DNA of 23,314 nt, from contig BFEA01000162.1 of NCBI GenBank assembly GCA_003427395.1, positions 2,178,328 to 2,201,641 of the forward strand, in the 5' to 3' direction. The notes under the pieces are model-generated. The model did not search any database. It saw nothing but the letters and a program-made list of their open reading frames with translations, and was not told the DNA's origin. This document shows, in pieces, positions 1 to 9,147 of the stretch. Position 1 is the first letter of the stretch. The number at the start of each line of letters is the position of its first letter. A program made the translations under genes and the position numbers. The stretch comes from Chara braunii (Eukaryota; Streptophyta; Charophyceae; Charales; Characeae).

Positions 1-80
<80 letters not shown>
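1..80. repeat. (CT)n microsatellite inside the 3' LTR of element A
   Basis: Forty uninterrupted CT dinucleotides fill the start of the window. The same tract, with an assembly gap, occurs at the matching place in the 5' LTR near 10150-10462. It is therefore part of the LTR and not a chance neighbour. Confidence 0.95.
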
Positions 81-84
<4 letters not shown>

Positions 85-755
85 GAGAATCTTGAATCTG
101 AATACATCCGCTATCACCTGACTCTATCTCCCACTACTAGCAATGCGGCTATGGCCGCCTTCCTTCCCCAACGCAGCACTGCCCAGCAGGGCTCTCGCGC
201 ATGCTACTCGCAGATAGCGCACAAGCACTTTAGCAGCACTTCCACACAGCTCACAATGAGCAATCTCCCCTGAAATGTGGTTGACCAGTCCTTATATTGA
301 CTTGGAAAAAGCCTCAACACGTCCCAGGCTCTGCTTCCTTTGGCTTGACTTGGACCCGGTACCACATGCCCACTGCCTGCTTTCTTCAGAATGTCACGGC
401 CTGGTACTTTCCCGAATTTTCATTGGTGTGCTGCTGCTTGGGTCTGTGAGTCACAACTTTCACCTGTGGAACATGACTTTTGACTGTGGGATGTGACTCT
501 TGCCTCTGGGACACGACTTTTGCATGGAGAAGTGTCCTTTGCCTGTGGGATATGACTTTTCAATTTGAGACGTGACTTTTGCTTGTAGAACGCAACCTTT
601 GCCTCTGGGATGTGACTGTTCACTGGGTGCCTGTTGGACTCGACTCCTAAGGTACCCGAGTGTGACCTTTCTGAACTGGCTGACTTGGCCTCCCTTGGCC
701 TGCGACCTTGACCCTGAAATTCAAATTTGGGGTCTGCATCATGGAATGCCTTTCA
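1..755 (-). repeat. 3' LTR of element A (partial)
   Basis: Bases 85-502 align over almost equal length with 10466-10884, and 503-755 align with 16522-16766. On the minus strand the LTR begins TGAAAGGCAT at 755, and the similarity to the right copy stops exactly there. The other end lies outside the window. The adjacent expected polypurine tract (minus strand just above 755) is poor, with only a short GCGAGAG purine run. Confidence 0.85.
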
Positions 756-870
756 CTCTCGCCGGCCTAATTTCGAGATCCTCCGAGAAAGTTACAATCT
801 TTATCTATCAACTATATTTCAGTATGCACAGTCTCCTCCGAGTAAGACACTATGTGCGGTGTTGTTTCGA

Positions 871-1242
871 CTAGCTCATCTCTAGTGAACCAGCGATCTT
901 CCGAAGGCTCTTGATAAGCGGATCTAACTTTGTATTGTCATTGGGGCCTACCGTGCGTCCAGATCTATAAACATCCTCTGCAACGATGCGGTCCACATCA
1001 TATTTGCCATCCATATCAGGAGGAATCATAGATCTTCGAGATGGAAATAGCTCATTGCTAACACAAGGGAGCAACTTAGAGGCATGAAACACCGGATAAG
1101 TGTGTAAATGCGGAGGAATCTCAACAACGTACGAAGGACCATACACATCACCAATTACGTTAAGAATCTGCCATGGTCCCCTATACACAGGCAATAACTT
1201 CTGCGAGATGTTCTCCTCTGGGAGAAACTCTTTAGACTTCAC
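871..1242 (-). pseudogene. Integrase C-terminal domain and chromodomain remnant of element A
   Basis: The translation shows the gypsy integrase tail: a YRGPWQIL segment, then TYPVFHASKLLPC, which matches the usual HPVFHVSxLRP motif. It then shows YDVDRIVAED, the usual opening of a chromodomain that targets chromoviruses to chromatin. After RSGRTV the frame runs into GPNDNTKLDPL, which resembles the chromodomain end. The middle, tryptophan-containing strand (W-x-V-K-W-K-G type) is missing, so I infer a small deletion. It shares a frame with the integrase core and is separated from it only by a TAA at 1285-1287. The stop at 871 should be the true end of pol. The family call is firm; the chromodomain call is moderate. 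Confidence 0.75.
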
Positions 1243-1284
1243 CAGACCAAATCCCCTATATCGAACTAGGAAGGTCTGCGGTGT

Positions 1285-2517
1285 TTATTTGCTTGTTCTA
1301 TCATCTGATGTTGCGCCTTTTTGATGTTCTCTCTCTGAGTCTCGCACCTTCTCTAAGTCTTTCTGATATTGCACAGTGAACTTTCTAGTCCCTGGCGGAA
1401 GCCTTTGCAGTTTATCAGGGTTCAGACCGTCAATGGGCCTGCGTGGGCGCCGGCCCAAATGCAGTTCAGGGGGCGTTCTTGCTGTAGCCAAATGCACAAA
1501 ATTGTTATAGGCACTAGCGACCTTAGCTAGATGCTCATCCCAGTCAACCTGATCTGGCCGAATGTACATATGTAGCACTTGCTGTAGCACTTTGTTCATT
1601 TGCTCGGTCTGTCCGTTCGTCTCAGGATGTCTACCTGAAAACATAGTCAGTTTGAACCCATAGACACTCATGAGCTGTTGCCAGTGCTCGCCCGTGAATC
1701 GTGTATCCCTATCACTTACAATAGTCAAGGGATGCCCATAGTCTTTCACCCAATGATTAAAGAACTCCCGAATTACTAAACTTGTTCTAGCTTCAGCACG
1801 GAGTGGTACGAAAACAGCAAACTTGCTAAATCTGTCCACTATCACCATAACATGGCACTTTATATTCCTACTTCTCCCTTTAGTGTCCATAAAGTCTATA
1901 GACACGGAGTCTTCGGGACCCCACGGTATAGGTAGCGGTCTAAGTAAACCAAGGGGAGGCTGCATGGAACTCTTGTTCCTTTGACGCACTTTGCAGCCTT
2001 GTACATAAGCTACACAATCATGCTTCATTCCAGACCATGTATAGGAACATAGGAGGTTAGCATAAGTCTTCCTCCAACTGAAATGTCCCTCGGTGTCGTG
2101 ACATTTAGCATAAGTCTTCCTCCAACCGAAATGTCTCTCAGTGTCGTGACATTCCCCTAGGATAAGACTGTGAATCTCCTCATTGTTTAGTATGCACAGT
2201 CTGTCGTGCACATCTGTCTTTTCAACTAGCAGTCCCGGTGCCACCCTGTAGTCCAGAACTTCGTGTGGTGACGTCTTCACCTTGTTAATTAATTGACTAC
2301 AGACTGAATCACTAACGTAAGCAGATCTAATCTTCTCTTTTAGTTCGGCGCCCGCATCTAAGTATGTTGCAATGGCACCGAAGAAATCAGCTCGTCTACT
2401 CAGTGCATCAGCAACAACGCTATACTTCCCTTTTACTGGCTCAAATTCGAAGTCAAACTCGCTAATCTCCCTAGCCCACCTTGTCAACTTAGGTGTCATT
2501 CTAGCTTGGGTCTTCAT
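1285..2517 (-). pseudogene. Integrase (plus RNase H end) of element A
   Basis: This open stretch starts in the end of the RNase H/connection region, with the gypsy signature VVADALSRR near residue 36. It continues through the integrase zinc-binding segment to the catalytic core. The catalytic residues can be read as IDFMD (first Asp), SDRDTRFTG (second Asp) and ETNGQTEQMNK (Glu), in that order, so the DDE triad is kept. The zinc-binding domain is damaged. It contains a 16-residue in-frame duplication, and the expected second Cys of the CxxC pair reads Arg in GCKVRQR. Integrase would insert the cDNA copy into the host chromosome. The Met at 2517 is internal, because the same frame extends upstream to 2796 past one TAG. 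Confidence 0.9.
2058..2153 (-). repeat. 48-bp in-frame tandem duplication inside the integrase zinc-binding domain
   Basis: Bases 2058-2105 and 2106-2153 are adjacent copies with a few differences. The unit is 16 codons and repeats CHDTE-HF-WRKTYA, a His-bearing part of the HHCC zinc-binding domain. The frame is kept across it. Confidence 0.9.
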
Positions 2518-2796
2518 CCAACGAAGTGTCCCATGGTCTGAATAAACTTTGAAACGCCGTCCTGGCAGAGAATGTCGCTAATGGTTAAAGGCTTCTTTAA
2601 GGACAAACAACTCCCTCTCGTATGTAGAAGTAGTGACCTCCTCACTAGGCAGTCTACAAGACATGAACTCAACAGGTTTGTACCCATTTCCATCATTCCG
2701 TTGGAGTACATCACCTATCTTGTATTGACTGGCGTCGGTGGTCACTATAAACGGCAAGGACGGATCAGCGATCTTAAGAGTTGGGTACTCTATCAA
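2518..2796 (-). pseudogene. RNase H domain remnant of element A
   Basis: The frame from 2796 reads TTDASQYKIGDVLQ, the first catalytic Asp motif of gypsy RNase H. It then reads YERELFVLKEA, which carries the catalytic Glu. A TAG stop at about 2578 interrupts the region in a place where related elements have a tryptophan. The same frame then continues through FKVYSDHGTLRW into the integrase region. This activity removes RNA from the RNA-DNA hybrid during reverse transcription. The frame differs from that of RT at 3602-3084, so at least one indel lies between them. Confidence 0.88.
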
Positions 2797-3083
2797 GCAC
2801 TTCTTCGGACGCTTAAAGGTTGAAGTACAGTCCTTGTCCCATTTCTAGACTGTCTCTTTCCTCAACAGCATACACAACGGAGCAACTATTACAGTAAAGT
2901 TCCTCACAAACTTGCGGTAGTACTTGGCGAGGCCAAGGAATGATCGTAGTTCCGTCAGCGTACGCCGTGTCGGTCAATCTCTGATGGTTGCTATCTTAGC
3001 GTCCTCCTGTTTAATTCCATCTCCGTCTCACACATGTTCCAAGTAAAACACTTGACGCTTGGCCCATTCACACTTCTTCGGGT
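2797..3083 (-). pseudogene. RT thumb and connection region of element A, broken in several places
   Basis: Between the RT and RNase H parts, minus-strand reading shows EFKLNPKKCEWAK just after a TAA that ends the RT frame. Further on it shows LRSFLGLAKYYRKFV, the standard gypsy connection motif (FLGLxxYYRxFI). Several stops and at least one frameshift lie in this stretch. It joins the two flanking domains and adds nothing separate. Confidence 0.8.
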
Positions 3084-3602
3084 TCAACTTAAACTCTTAC
3101 TTAGCACTAAACATAAGTGTTGTTCGTGTTGTTTTAGCGACTTGCTGAAAATCAAAATATCATCTAAATATACAACAACGAATTTGTCTAACCAGTCGCA
3201 GAAGAGTTCATTCATACAACGCTGGAAAGTAGCAGGGGCGTTAGTCGACCCAAACGGCATAACCACAAACTCGTAGTGGCCATATCGAGTTATGAAGGCC
3301 GTTTTGTGCTGATTATCGGGCAACATCTTGATCTGATGGTAACCCGATTTCAAATCTATCATCAATAAAAACTTGCAACCCTGCACTCTATCCAGAAGGT
3401 CATCTATCTGCGGTAATGGCTCAACATTCTTTATGGTTATCACATTGAGTCCACGATAGCATATACACATACGCAGATCGCCTTCTTTCTTTGGTACAAA
3501 CAAGACCGGTGCACCATATGGCGAAGATCTTGGCGTAATCCACCCTTTCTCTCTCAACTCATCCAACTGTCTACGCAACTCATCGAGCTTTTTGGGAGAC
3601 AT
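3084..3602 (-). pseudogene. Reverse transcriptase domain of element A
   Basis: This is the best-preserved domain. In order it shows SPYGAPVLFVPKK, LRMCICYRGLN, DLKSGYHQI, a palm motif FGSTNAPATFQ and the catalytic YLDDILIFS. Two departures from the gypsy consensus are visible. CIDYR reads CICYR, losing an Asp, and FGLTNAP reads FGSTNAP. RT copies the element RNA into DNA from the tRNA primer. The Met at 3602 is internal: the same frame continues upstream to 3794 and is cut only by a TGA at 3603-3605, where relatives have an arginine. That fits CGA-to-TGA decay at a CpG. Confidence 0.95.
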
Positions 3603-3794
3603 TCAATAGATGGGGCCCTTGGGAATCCGGCTACCGGGTTCTATGTCTATCTGGTGCTTGGTCTCCCTCTCCACTACTCCACTCGGGGCCTCTCCCACAT
3701 CAATGAACTCGTCTAACAAACTTTGCACATTAGGTGGTATAGGCACTTCTTCCTTTCTCCCTTCGCTAACCGATCTTACATATGCGATGAACAC
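3603..3794 (-). pseudogene. Linker between protease and RT of element A (first copy)
   Basis: The translation holds SVSEGRKEEVPIPPNV, then LLDEFIDVGEAPSG, then HQIDIEPGSRIPKGPIY. These are the usual steps that lead into gypsy RT (LL-EF-DVF-, then IDL-PG, then PIYRMSP). The frame runs straight into RT past one TGA. The left part of this linker is one copy of a 167-bp tandem duplication. Confidence 0.85.
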
Positions 3795-3901
3795 TCGTTC
3801 GACGAGGTCATGTCTATCCGGTGCTTGGTCTCCCTCTCCACTACTCCACTTGGGGCCTCTCCCACATCAGCGAATTCGTCTAACAGACTCTGCACATTAG
3901 G
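3776..3901 (-). pseudogene. Second copy of the pre-RT linker, 5' part removed by the LINE
   Basis: Minus-strand reading gives PNVQSLLDEFADVGEAPSG and then ERETKHRIDM, nearly the same peptide as the first copy. It is joined out of place to the start of copy 1. It begins at the LINE boundary at 3901, and its missing half resumes at 6394. Confidence 0.8.
3894..3901. repeat. Left target site duplication of the LINE
   Basis: ACATTAGG occurs here and again at 6386-6393, immediately after the poly(A). The uninterrupted first linker copy near 3727-3736 shows the original site as CACATTAGGTGGTATAGG. That reconstructs the empty site exactly. Confidence 0.85.
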
Positions 3902-5178
3902 CAACGTTATGGTACGAATCGTTATTATGGTCACTGAGCAAAGCAACCCTAAAAAGCCTAAGGAAAAAGGCAGCAGCCTTCCTATGGAGGGGAGACGGCG
4001 AGTTGAGCAATGTGATAAGCAGGGTGGCATGGGATTCAATTATCCAACCTAAGGCAGGGGGAGGCCTGGGTATAATTGACCCGGCCACACAAGTGCAGGT
4101 TTTACAACTAAGATGGATTAAAAAACTCATTTTCGCCACCCAGAGTCCGTGGTGCGTTTTAGCGTTGGAACATCTGGCCCATATAGCCCCAAAACCCCCC
4201 CATACAACCCATCCGCTGACATGGTTGGAGGACCACTTCTGGTCAGTTCCACGCAAGCTCCCTCAGAGAAAGGAGGGGCTGGACGGCGGAAGCCAAACGT
4301 TGGACACCTTCTGGCCCTCCTTGTTGGAAACGTGGCTTAAACTCCCGCTCCCTGACAAAAACTGTCCCAACTGTTGGGAGGAAGTTTATCGACAACCCCT
4401 CTTTGGGAACCGATGGGTGAAGGACCTGAACGGCTGTGTCATGAAAAGTTTGTCTTTGCCTTGGAAAAATTGGGTTAAAAGAGGGGTGCTCAGGGTAGGG
4501 GATCTCTGGGATAGGGATAAATTGGACTGGGTAACAGAAGACCAGATACGAGGTAACTTACGATATTGTCACCACGTCGGAGAACGTTTGGATGACCTAG
4601 TTGAAGCCATCCCGCTGGCGTGGTACGGAATCCTTAAACACGGCCCCACCTTGAGGGAGGGTGATTGGGTAGCAAGCACGGAAACCCCTCTGAGGATAGG
4701 TCAGATACATATGGTCTCACCCCAAATGGTCCTGGTCGAATACTTCTCTACCACCAGAGAAGGCATTCTCCAAAGACAAAGAACTCCTTTCGAATGGATA
4801 GAGAAATCGTCTGTGTGCCGAGTGAGGGTTCTTGAGGAGAAAGGACATAGGGTGGCATACCAACCTCTCAAACCAATACAAGAGTTGGCCTTGGACCCAG
4901 AGGAATGGTCTTGGAACCGCCCCCAGAAAAGGGGTGGCCCCAAGGCCGGTCGTATCAGCCTGCACCAGATGTCGGTCAAATCTGCATATAAAATGCTCAG
5001 ACCAAAAAGACGGTTGAGAGACATAGTTAATGACGGATGGGCCAGACACCTAAATGTGGACCGCTCCCTTCTATCACCAATTCATTGGTTCAAGGAACAA
5101 AAATCCAAACCTATGAAAATCACCTCCCTCCAATGGCAGATTCCACCGCTGTTTGCCAACAAACTACTGGCTAACTGA
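3902..5178 (+). pseudogene. LINE ORF2 fragment: end of RT, thumb and linker
   Basis: The frame is open from the insertion edge, so there is no true start. It reads LRKKAAAFLW, then SRVAWDSIIQPKAGGGLGII. This is the conserved region after plant L1 RT (W..(I/V)..PK..GGLG). Further on, MSVKSAYKML near 4972 matches the usual F-V-S-A-Y segment just before the zinc motif. The frame is lost near 5140 and continues in another frame. No RT active site (FADD) is present because of the 5' truncation. The product, if any, would lack catalysis. Relation to L1-type LINEs is firm; the clade within them is not decided. Confidence 0.88.
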
Positions 5179-6004
5179 CCTCACCAATTTAGAACAATGA
5201 GGCTTGCTACTTCCATGGTGCCGGCGGTGCCAAAGTCTCTTCCCTTTCCATAAGAAGGCAGAGACCATCGAACACATCTTCATGCGATGCCCGATCGCCC
5301 AATTCACATGGAGATGGTGAGACCGCATATGGAGGAAAATGGAATCTGCAATCCCTTGGCCCTGGTCCTGGCAAACCATATTGGCTGGTCACTGGCCTTT
5401 GGTAGAGACAGCCATATCCTTCGTAGAAAATATGTACAAACTTGGAAGGAGGGCGGTGGTCTGGGCCCTTTGGTGGAAGAGATGCACCCTGACCATGGAG
5501 AAGGTGAGAGTAGAAGAGTCAGAGATCACTGAACAAATTCAGCAACAGGTGCAGTTTGAACTTATGCAAAGGTGGTTAGACACGAAAGCACAACTAGATC
5601 TCTTTAGGCAAATTAAAGATGTTAGGAGACGGATCACAACATTTTGCACAAACTGGGTAGGAGGGGAGAGAGAAGGATGGATTGCAAAAGTGGAATGGAG
5701 TGGAAATAAGGGAGAGGGACAGAAGGATTTGGAAGAAATAAGAGATTATCGTCTAACCTTTCAAGGACTGGACAAACATAGAACCCTCGTTCCCACTTCA
5801 CCCACCCTCGGCCTTTCCAGACCCGTTCCCGCCACATGCTCTTTCTCTGGCAGATATTCTCTCCTAAATAACATCTTCCATAATACCCACATACATACAC
5901 ATACATATAAGCTCATCCTTACAAAACCCAGCCATATTCCATATGTTCAGGAAAGAGAAGGACGTAAGGAGATCCCACTGGTGCCCCCCAATGGCTCCTC
6001 CTAG
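5135..6004 (+). pseudogene. LINE ORF2 C-terminus with zf-RVT zinc motif
   Basis: A second frame continues ORF2 after a frameshift. It reads YWLTDLTNLEQ, a stop (TGA at about 5198), then PWCRRC at 5213-5230 and ETIEHIFMRC ending at 5290. The spacing CxxC...H...C fits zf-RVT, a nucleic-acid-binding end domain of plant LINE proteins. Another TGA follows FTWRW at about 5309. From there the frame stays open to 6004 with a charged, helix-prone stretch (about 5500-5640). That makes a longer tail after the zinc motif than I would expect of a plant L1. Confidence 0.8.
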
Positions 6005-6319
6005 CCCTTCCTCATGGCACCCAGGCAGGTTATGGGACACTAGTCCTGGTTTCCAGCTAGCATGGTTTCCACGTGGCTCAGGAGAAAGGAGGAAGTAGTG
6101 TGTAGCGATGTATCGGGCGTCGGTTTCTGGATGAAGAGGTTCCCCTTCCCTCCTAATATTCTGCTCAGCCAATCCCTTGGAGCATAAGGTAATCAATGCT
6201 GGCAGGAATTCCCCCACAAATACTTCTCTGATGTATCCATTTTTCATGCTGTATAAGGGACGCTAGACCCGTTTTCCAGCAGGTGACGCTCCCCACCAAT
6301 AGATGGAGCCGCTCCCCAG

Positions 6320-6357
6320 GTGCTAGTGGTGTCTGCTCTTATCAGTGCCACTAGCAC
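6320..6357 (+). other. 3' hairpin of the LINE
   Basis: GTGCTAGTGG at 6320-6329 and its exact reverse complement at 6348-6357 form a 10-bp stem with an 18-base loop. It lies 16 bases before the poly(A). Some LINEs have a 3' stem-loop that their RT binds to start copying; the position here suggests that role. Confidence 0.6.
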
Positions 6358-6373
6358 AGGAGGGGGTTGTGTT

Positions 6374-6393
6374 AAAAAAAAAAAAACATTAGG
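6374..6393 (+). repeat. LINE poly(A) tail and right target site duplication
   Basis: Thirteen A residues at 6374-6386 are followed directly by CATTAGG. This matches the left flank at 3894-3901, with one A shared between the tail and the duplication. Confidence 0.85.
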
Positions 6394-6672
6394 TGGTATA
6401 GGCACTTTTTCCTTTCTCCCTTCACTAACATATGCAACGAACACTTGTTTGACGAGGTTATTCTTCACCGCGTGCCTGGCGAACGCGGGGGAACTCGTAC
6501 AAAAAAGGGACAAACTACTCTTCACGTCGGACGTATGATGTAACCACAACTTTTTCTTCCCACCTGTGAGACTGGGCAGCCAACAGTCGTGCTCGCCCAT
6601 CTTAATATCTGCATACGCGGCGTTGCCCCAATCAGTTTCTAGAATCCTGTCAAAAGGAAGGCTATCCTTCAC
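6394..6672 (-). pseudogene. Protease C-terminus and pol linker of element A
   Basis: Minus-strand reading from 6672 begins LPFDRILETDWGN, which matches the LPFDxILGMDWL end of gypsy retropepsins. It continues to AYVSEGRKEKVPIPPNV, the same linker as at 3794-3603, and then hits the LINE poly(A), read as Phe codons. The frame differs from the protease start at 7087-6662, so a frameshift lies near 6670. This part would have continued into RT before the LINE arrived. Confidence 0.8.
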
Positions 6673-7087
6673 TCCAAGTGAGGTAGTGCAGAACTTTCTC
6701 TACTTTGCCCCCTGCCGCCAACCGGAAAAATGCCTTAACCCCTTCAACATAGTCACATACTATCATCTCCCTATTATCGGCCAATTTACTAATGACCGAC
6801 TCATCTAACTTTTTCACGTTCATGCCTAGGTGTATCTTTTGCAACCCTCGTCGACTTATATAATTGCGCATTGATCCATTGTCTACTAACGCGCCTATTC
6901 TTTCTCTACTCACCTCTGCATCGACCATTATTAGCTGCCCTTTCGACTTCTTCTTCATTTCGGCCCAAGCGCGGTGACGAGTGATCAACTCATCACCAAT
7001 GCTTGCGAGAGAACCACCTAGAGAGGTCCTAACACAAGCAACCTCTAGACAACTAGCTAGGTGGGGGCCTACACCAATCTCTGTCAT
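6662..7087 (-). pseudogene. Aspartic protease (retropepsin) of element A, degraded
   Basis: The key segment is IGALVDNGSMRNYISRRGL at about residues 63-81. Gypsy proteases usually have LVDSGATxNFI, so the catalytic Asp is present but the D-S/T-G triad reads D-N-G. The downstream stretch ADNREMIVCDYV keeps the spacing of the family. The enzyme would cut Gag-Pol into its parts. The altered triad and the frameshift at the end argue that it is inactive. The start is not defined; the region probably continues from gag. Confidence 0.82.
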
Positions 7088-7196
7088 TGGGATCTTCGGA
7101 CAGGAGGGTGCCTCTTAAGCGCGCGCTTTTGTCTTCTTGTCTGAGTCCGAAGTCCCTATAGAGGCAACTGCGACCTCTACTCGTTGTTCCCTTTGG

Positions 7197-7433
7197 TTAT
7201 CTGTATTTTGGACAGAAGGGAACTATGTGGTTGGGGTCACCACATTTAAAACATTGGTGGGCCTTGCGACGGTCTTCCCAGACCATCTCGTCTATACCCA
7301 TCTCTTCCCAAGGTTTGCGTGCAGCTATCCCCGGGTGTGTTGGGTACGACCGCCAATTTCTGCCTCTACCTCTACCCCCTATGAAGGGAGAACCTCTACC
7401 ACCTTGTGAGGGACCATAACCCCTATCTCCCAC
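7197..7433 (-). pseudogene. Gag nucleocapsid with CCHC zinc knuckle
   Basis: CFKCGDPNHIVPFC at 7253-7212 is an exact CX2CX4HX4C zinc knuckle, used by nucleocapsid to bind the element RNA. It follows a Gly/Arg-rich stretch (GRGRGRNW) and the segment KPWEEMGIDEMVWEDRRKAH. The reading ends at 7197. The Gly/Arg-rich character continues upstream to about 7600 in broken frames. Confidence 0.88.
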
Positions 7434-7722
7434 GTAGTAGCTACCTTCGCCACCACCCCTTTGGGCATCGGGTCTTTGACCTCCACCTCATCCTCGCCCC
7501 CTCTACCTTGACCTCTACCTTGTCGCCCTCCCCCATGGGCTGCAACTGTTGCATAGTCCCCTCCCCTGGCTACTTGGTTGTTTTTATCCTCATCTAGACC
7601 ATAGTCTATCTCGTCATAGGGTAAGGACTCTACACCTCCTTTGAAGGTCCTTCCCCTCTATGCTATCGGATATGGTCCTATTCTTCCATCTCTTACCAGC
7701 GTGCAAATCCTTCCAATAGTGG

Positions 7723-8106
7723 CTATAACTGGGTCTTGAGGGGTTTTGGCAGCGCTCTAGAAAAGTTGTTCAAGATCTGAACGAGGGTCAGTCCATGTTC
7801 TAGACATTGCAACAGCTCATCCATAGTGGCCTTGAGTGTCGATGCACTCTTCCACTTGAGGTCGCTAATGTTAAGGATGAGGGACTCGGTACAACGAGCT
7901 AAGTTCTTATCCTCAACGCGGTCCTTCAAGGCCTTGAAGAAGTCCTCAATCCTAGTGTGTTGTGAGTATAGCACCATCGAGGAACATCCGACTTCTTTCA
8001 CTAACGAAATAGTGAAGCTTGCTGCGTCTCCCCCTAGGCATGAAATTGTCATCAGTACGCGGTCCCAATACAGAATCAATTGCGCGCACAGGTACGTATT
8101 CATCAT
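7723..8106 (-). pseudogene. Gag capsid region of element A
   Basis: The translation holds MNTYLCAQLILYWDRVL, FFKALKDRVEDKNLA and LLQCLEHGLTLVQILNNF. These fit the helical capsid fold of Ty3/gypsy Gag (Retrotrans_gag type: F...L..RF then L..L.QG.SV.EY...F). It lies between the coiled-coil part and the zinc knuckle, as expected. It is in a different frame from both neighbours, so gag is broken on each side. Confidence 0.65.
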
Positions 8107-8533
8107 CGCCTCCCAATTGAAAATGCTCTCCTCCTTCTTCCCAGTGTATGTCTAAGGGAGTTTTACCTTAATCTTCTCCCTTCATTCTCCTCACTCAGAC
8201 TTGCCTTCCTCACCTTTCTTCTCTCCATCCTTTCAAGGACCTTTCCCTTTTCTGTCATCATCCCCATCATCGCCACCATCTCCACCCCCGCCACCGCCAC
8301 CTATCTTAACTACAGCGATCGTGTTTGTCAGTTTCTGAGTGAAGATTTCATTTAGTTGGCATGCATATTGTAGGACCCTATGATCCACTTGGATGAATGA
8401 CGCACTAAGGTAGTTGTTCTAGATGCCCTCAAACTCCTCCTGGTGTCATTCTACCTTTCCAACGCCTCGTTGAAGTGCAGAGAGTTCCCGGGTGGTATGC
8501 AACAAAGTGTCGGTCAGAAGGTTCCAGCGTTCC

Positions 8534-8815
8534 TCAGTTTCCACTTGCTTCTCTTTCTGCTCCTTCAACCTGGAGTCTCTCCCCTTCCTCCTTCAGCCTT
8601 TTCTTCTCCTCAAATTCTTTTCTTTTCGCAGCCAGCAACTTCTGGTTGAGTTCACTTTTCTTCTCCTTCCTTAGCAATTTCCTTTCCTCCTGATCCTTAG
8701 TTGTTGCCAACTTCGCCACAAATCGATGCTCAGTTCGATACCCAAATTTCCCCACCCAGTCGAAGTCCTCAACCTGTTGGATTCTCAACTCCGCAGCATG
8801 ACTGCTCTCCGCCAC
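8534..8815 (-). pseudogene. Gag N-terminal charged coiled-coil region
   Basis: The 93-codon frame is rich in Lys, Glu and Arg, for example RKLLRKEKKSELNQKLLAAK. It has a heptad-like pattern that predicts a coiled coil. The plus strand is correspondingly a long pyrimidine tract (about 8540-9010). It sits upstream of the capsid segment in element A and is probably the self-association part of Gag. No database family is claimed. Confidence 0.55.
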
Positions 8816-8877
8816 CTCCTCTCCTTCTGATTACTCGTCTTCTCACCAATCCTCCTTCTTTTTCTTCCTCTTCTTCT

Positions 8878-9147
8878 TCAACTTCTAACTTCTTTTTCAA
8901 TTCTTCTTCTCGCCTCTTCATCTCTTTCTCCGTATTTCTTTCTCCTCCTCCAATTTCTTTTTAACTTCCTCCTCCTCCTTTCTCTTTTCTCCTCCTTCTC
9001 TTTCTTTTTCGCAGGCAAGTTCCTATCGATCTTTGTCTGTTCATCTGCGGTATATGGTTGTGTGGTCCCACCAAACCTCACGGTTACACTCATGCGCATG
9101 TCCAGAGGAATCCTAATGGAAATAGGAAACGGAGGAGTGGACCCCAT
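8878..9147 (-). pseudogene. Probable Gag N-terminus of element A
   Basis: The Met at 9147 starts MGSTPPFPISIRIPLDMRMS, then YTADEQTKIDRNLPAKKK, then a run of Lys/Arg/Glu that shifts out of frame into the segment at 8815. It is the first long frame downstream of the primer binding site, so I take 9147 as the likely Gag start. No domain is recognised. Confidence 0.5.

Larger units (their letters stand above)
3644..3901. repeat. 167-bp tandem duplication of the pre-RT linker, second copy later split by the LINE
   Basis: Unit 1 is about 3644-3810. Unit 2 is 3811-3901 and continues after the LINE at 6394-6465. Landmarks are GTGCTTGGTCTCCCTCTCC at about 3652 and again at about 3820, and GTGGTATAGGCACTT at about 3735 and again at 6392. 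The copies have diverged visibly, so the duplication is old. The LINE sits inside unit 2, so it came later. Confidence 0.85.
3902..6385 (+). mobile_element. 5'-truncated L1-like LINE inserted in element A
   Basis: A non-LTR retrotransposon 3' half in the opposite orientation to its host element. The evidence is fourfold. It is open from its very first bases in an ORF2 frame. It has a zf-RVT zinc motif, a poly(A) tail at 6374-6386 and an 8-bp duplication (ACATTAGG) on both sides. The 5' endonuclease and most of RT are absent, as expected when target-primed reverse transcription stops early. It splits the pol of element A between the protease and RT parts. Confidence 0.9.

Noticed and set aside
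756-790. Polypurine tract of element A
   Set aside because: Only a short purine run (GCGAGAG) lies next to the LTR; too weak to list as a feature, unlike the clear tract of element B.
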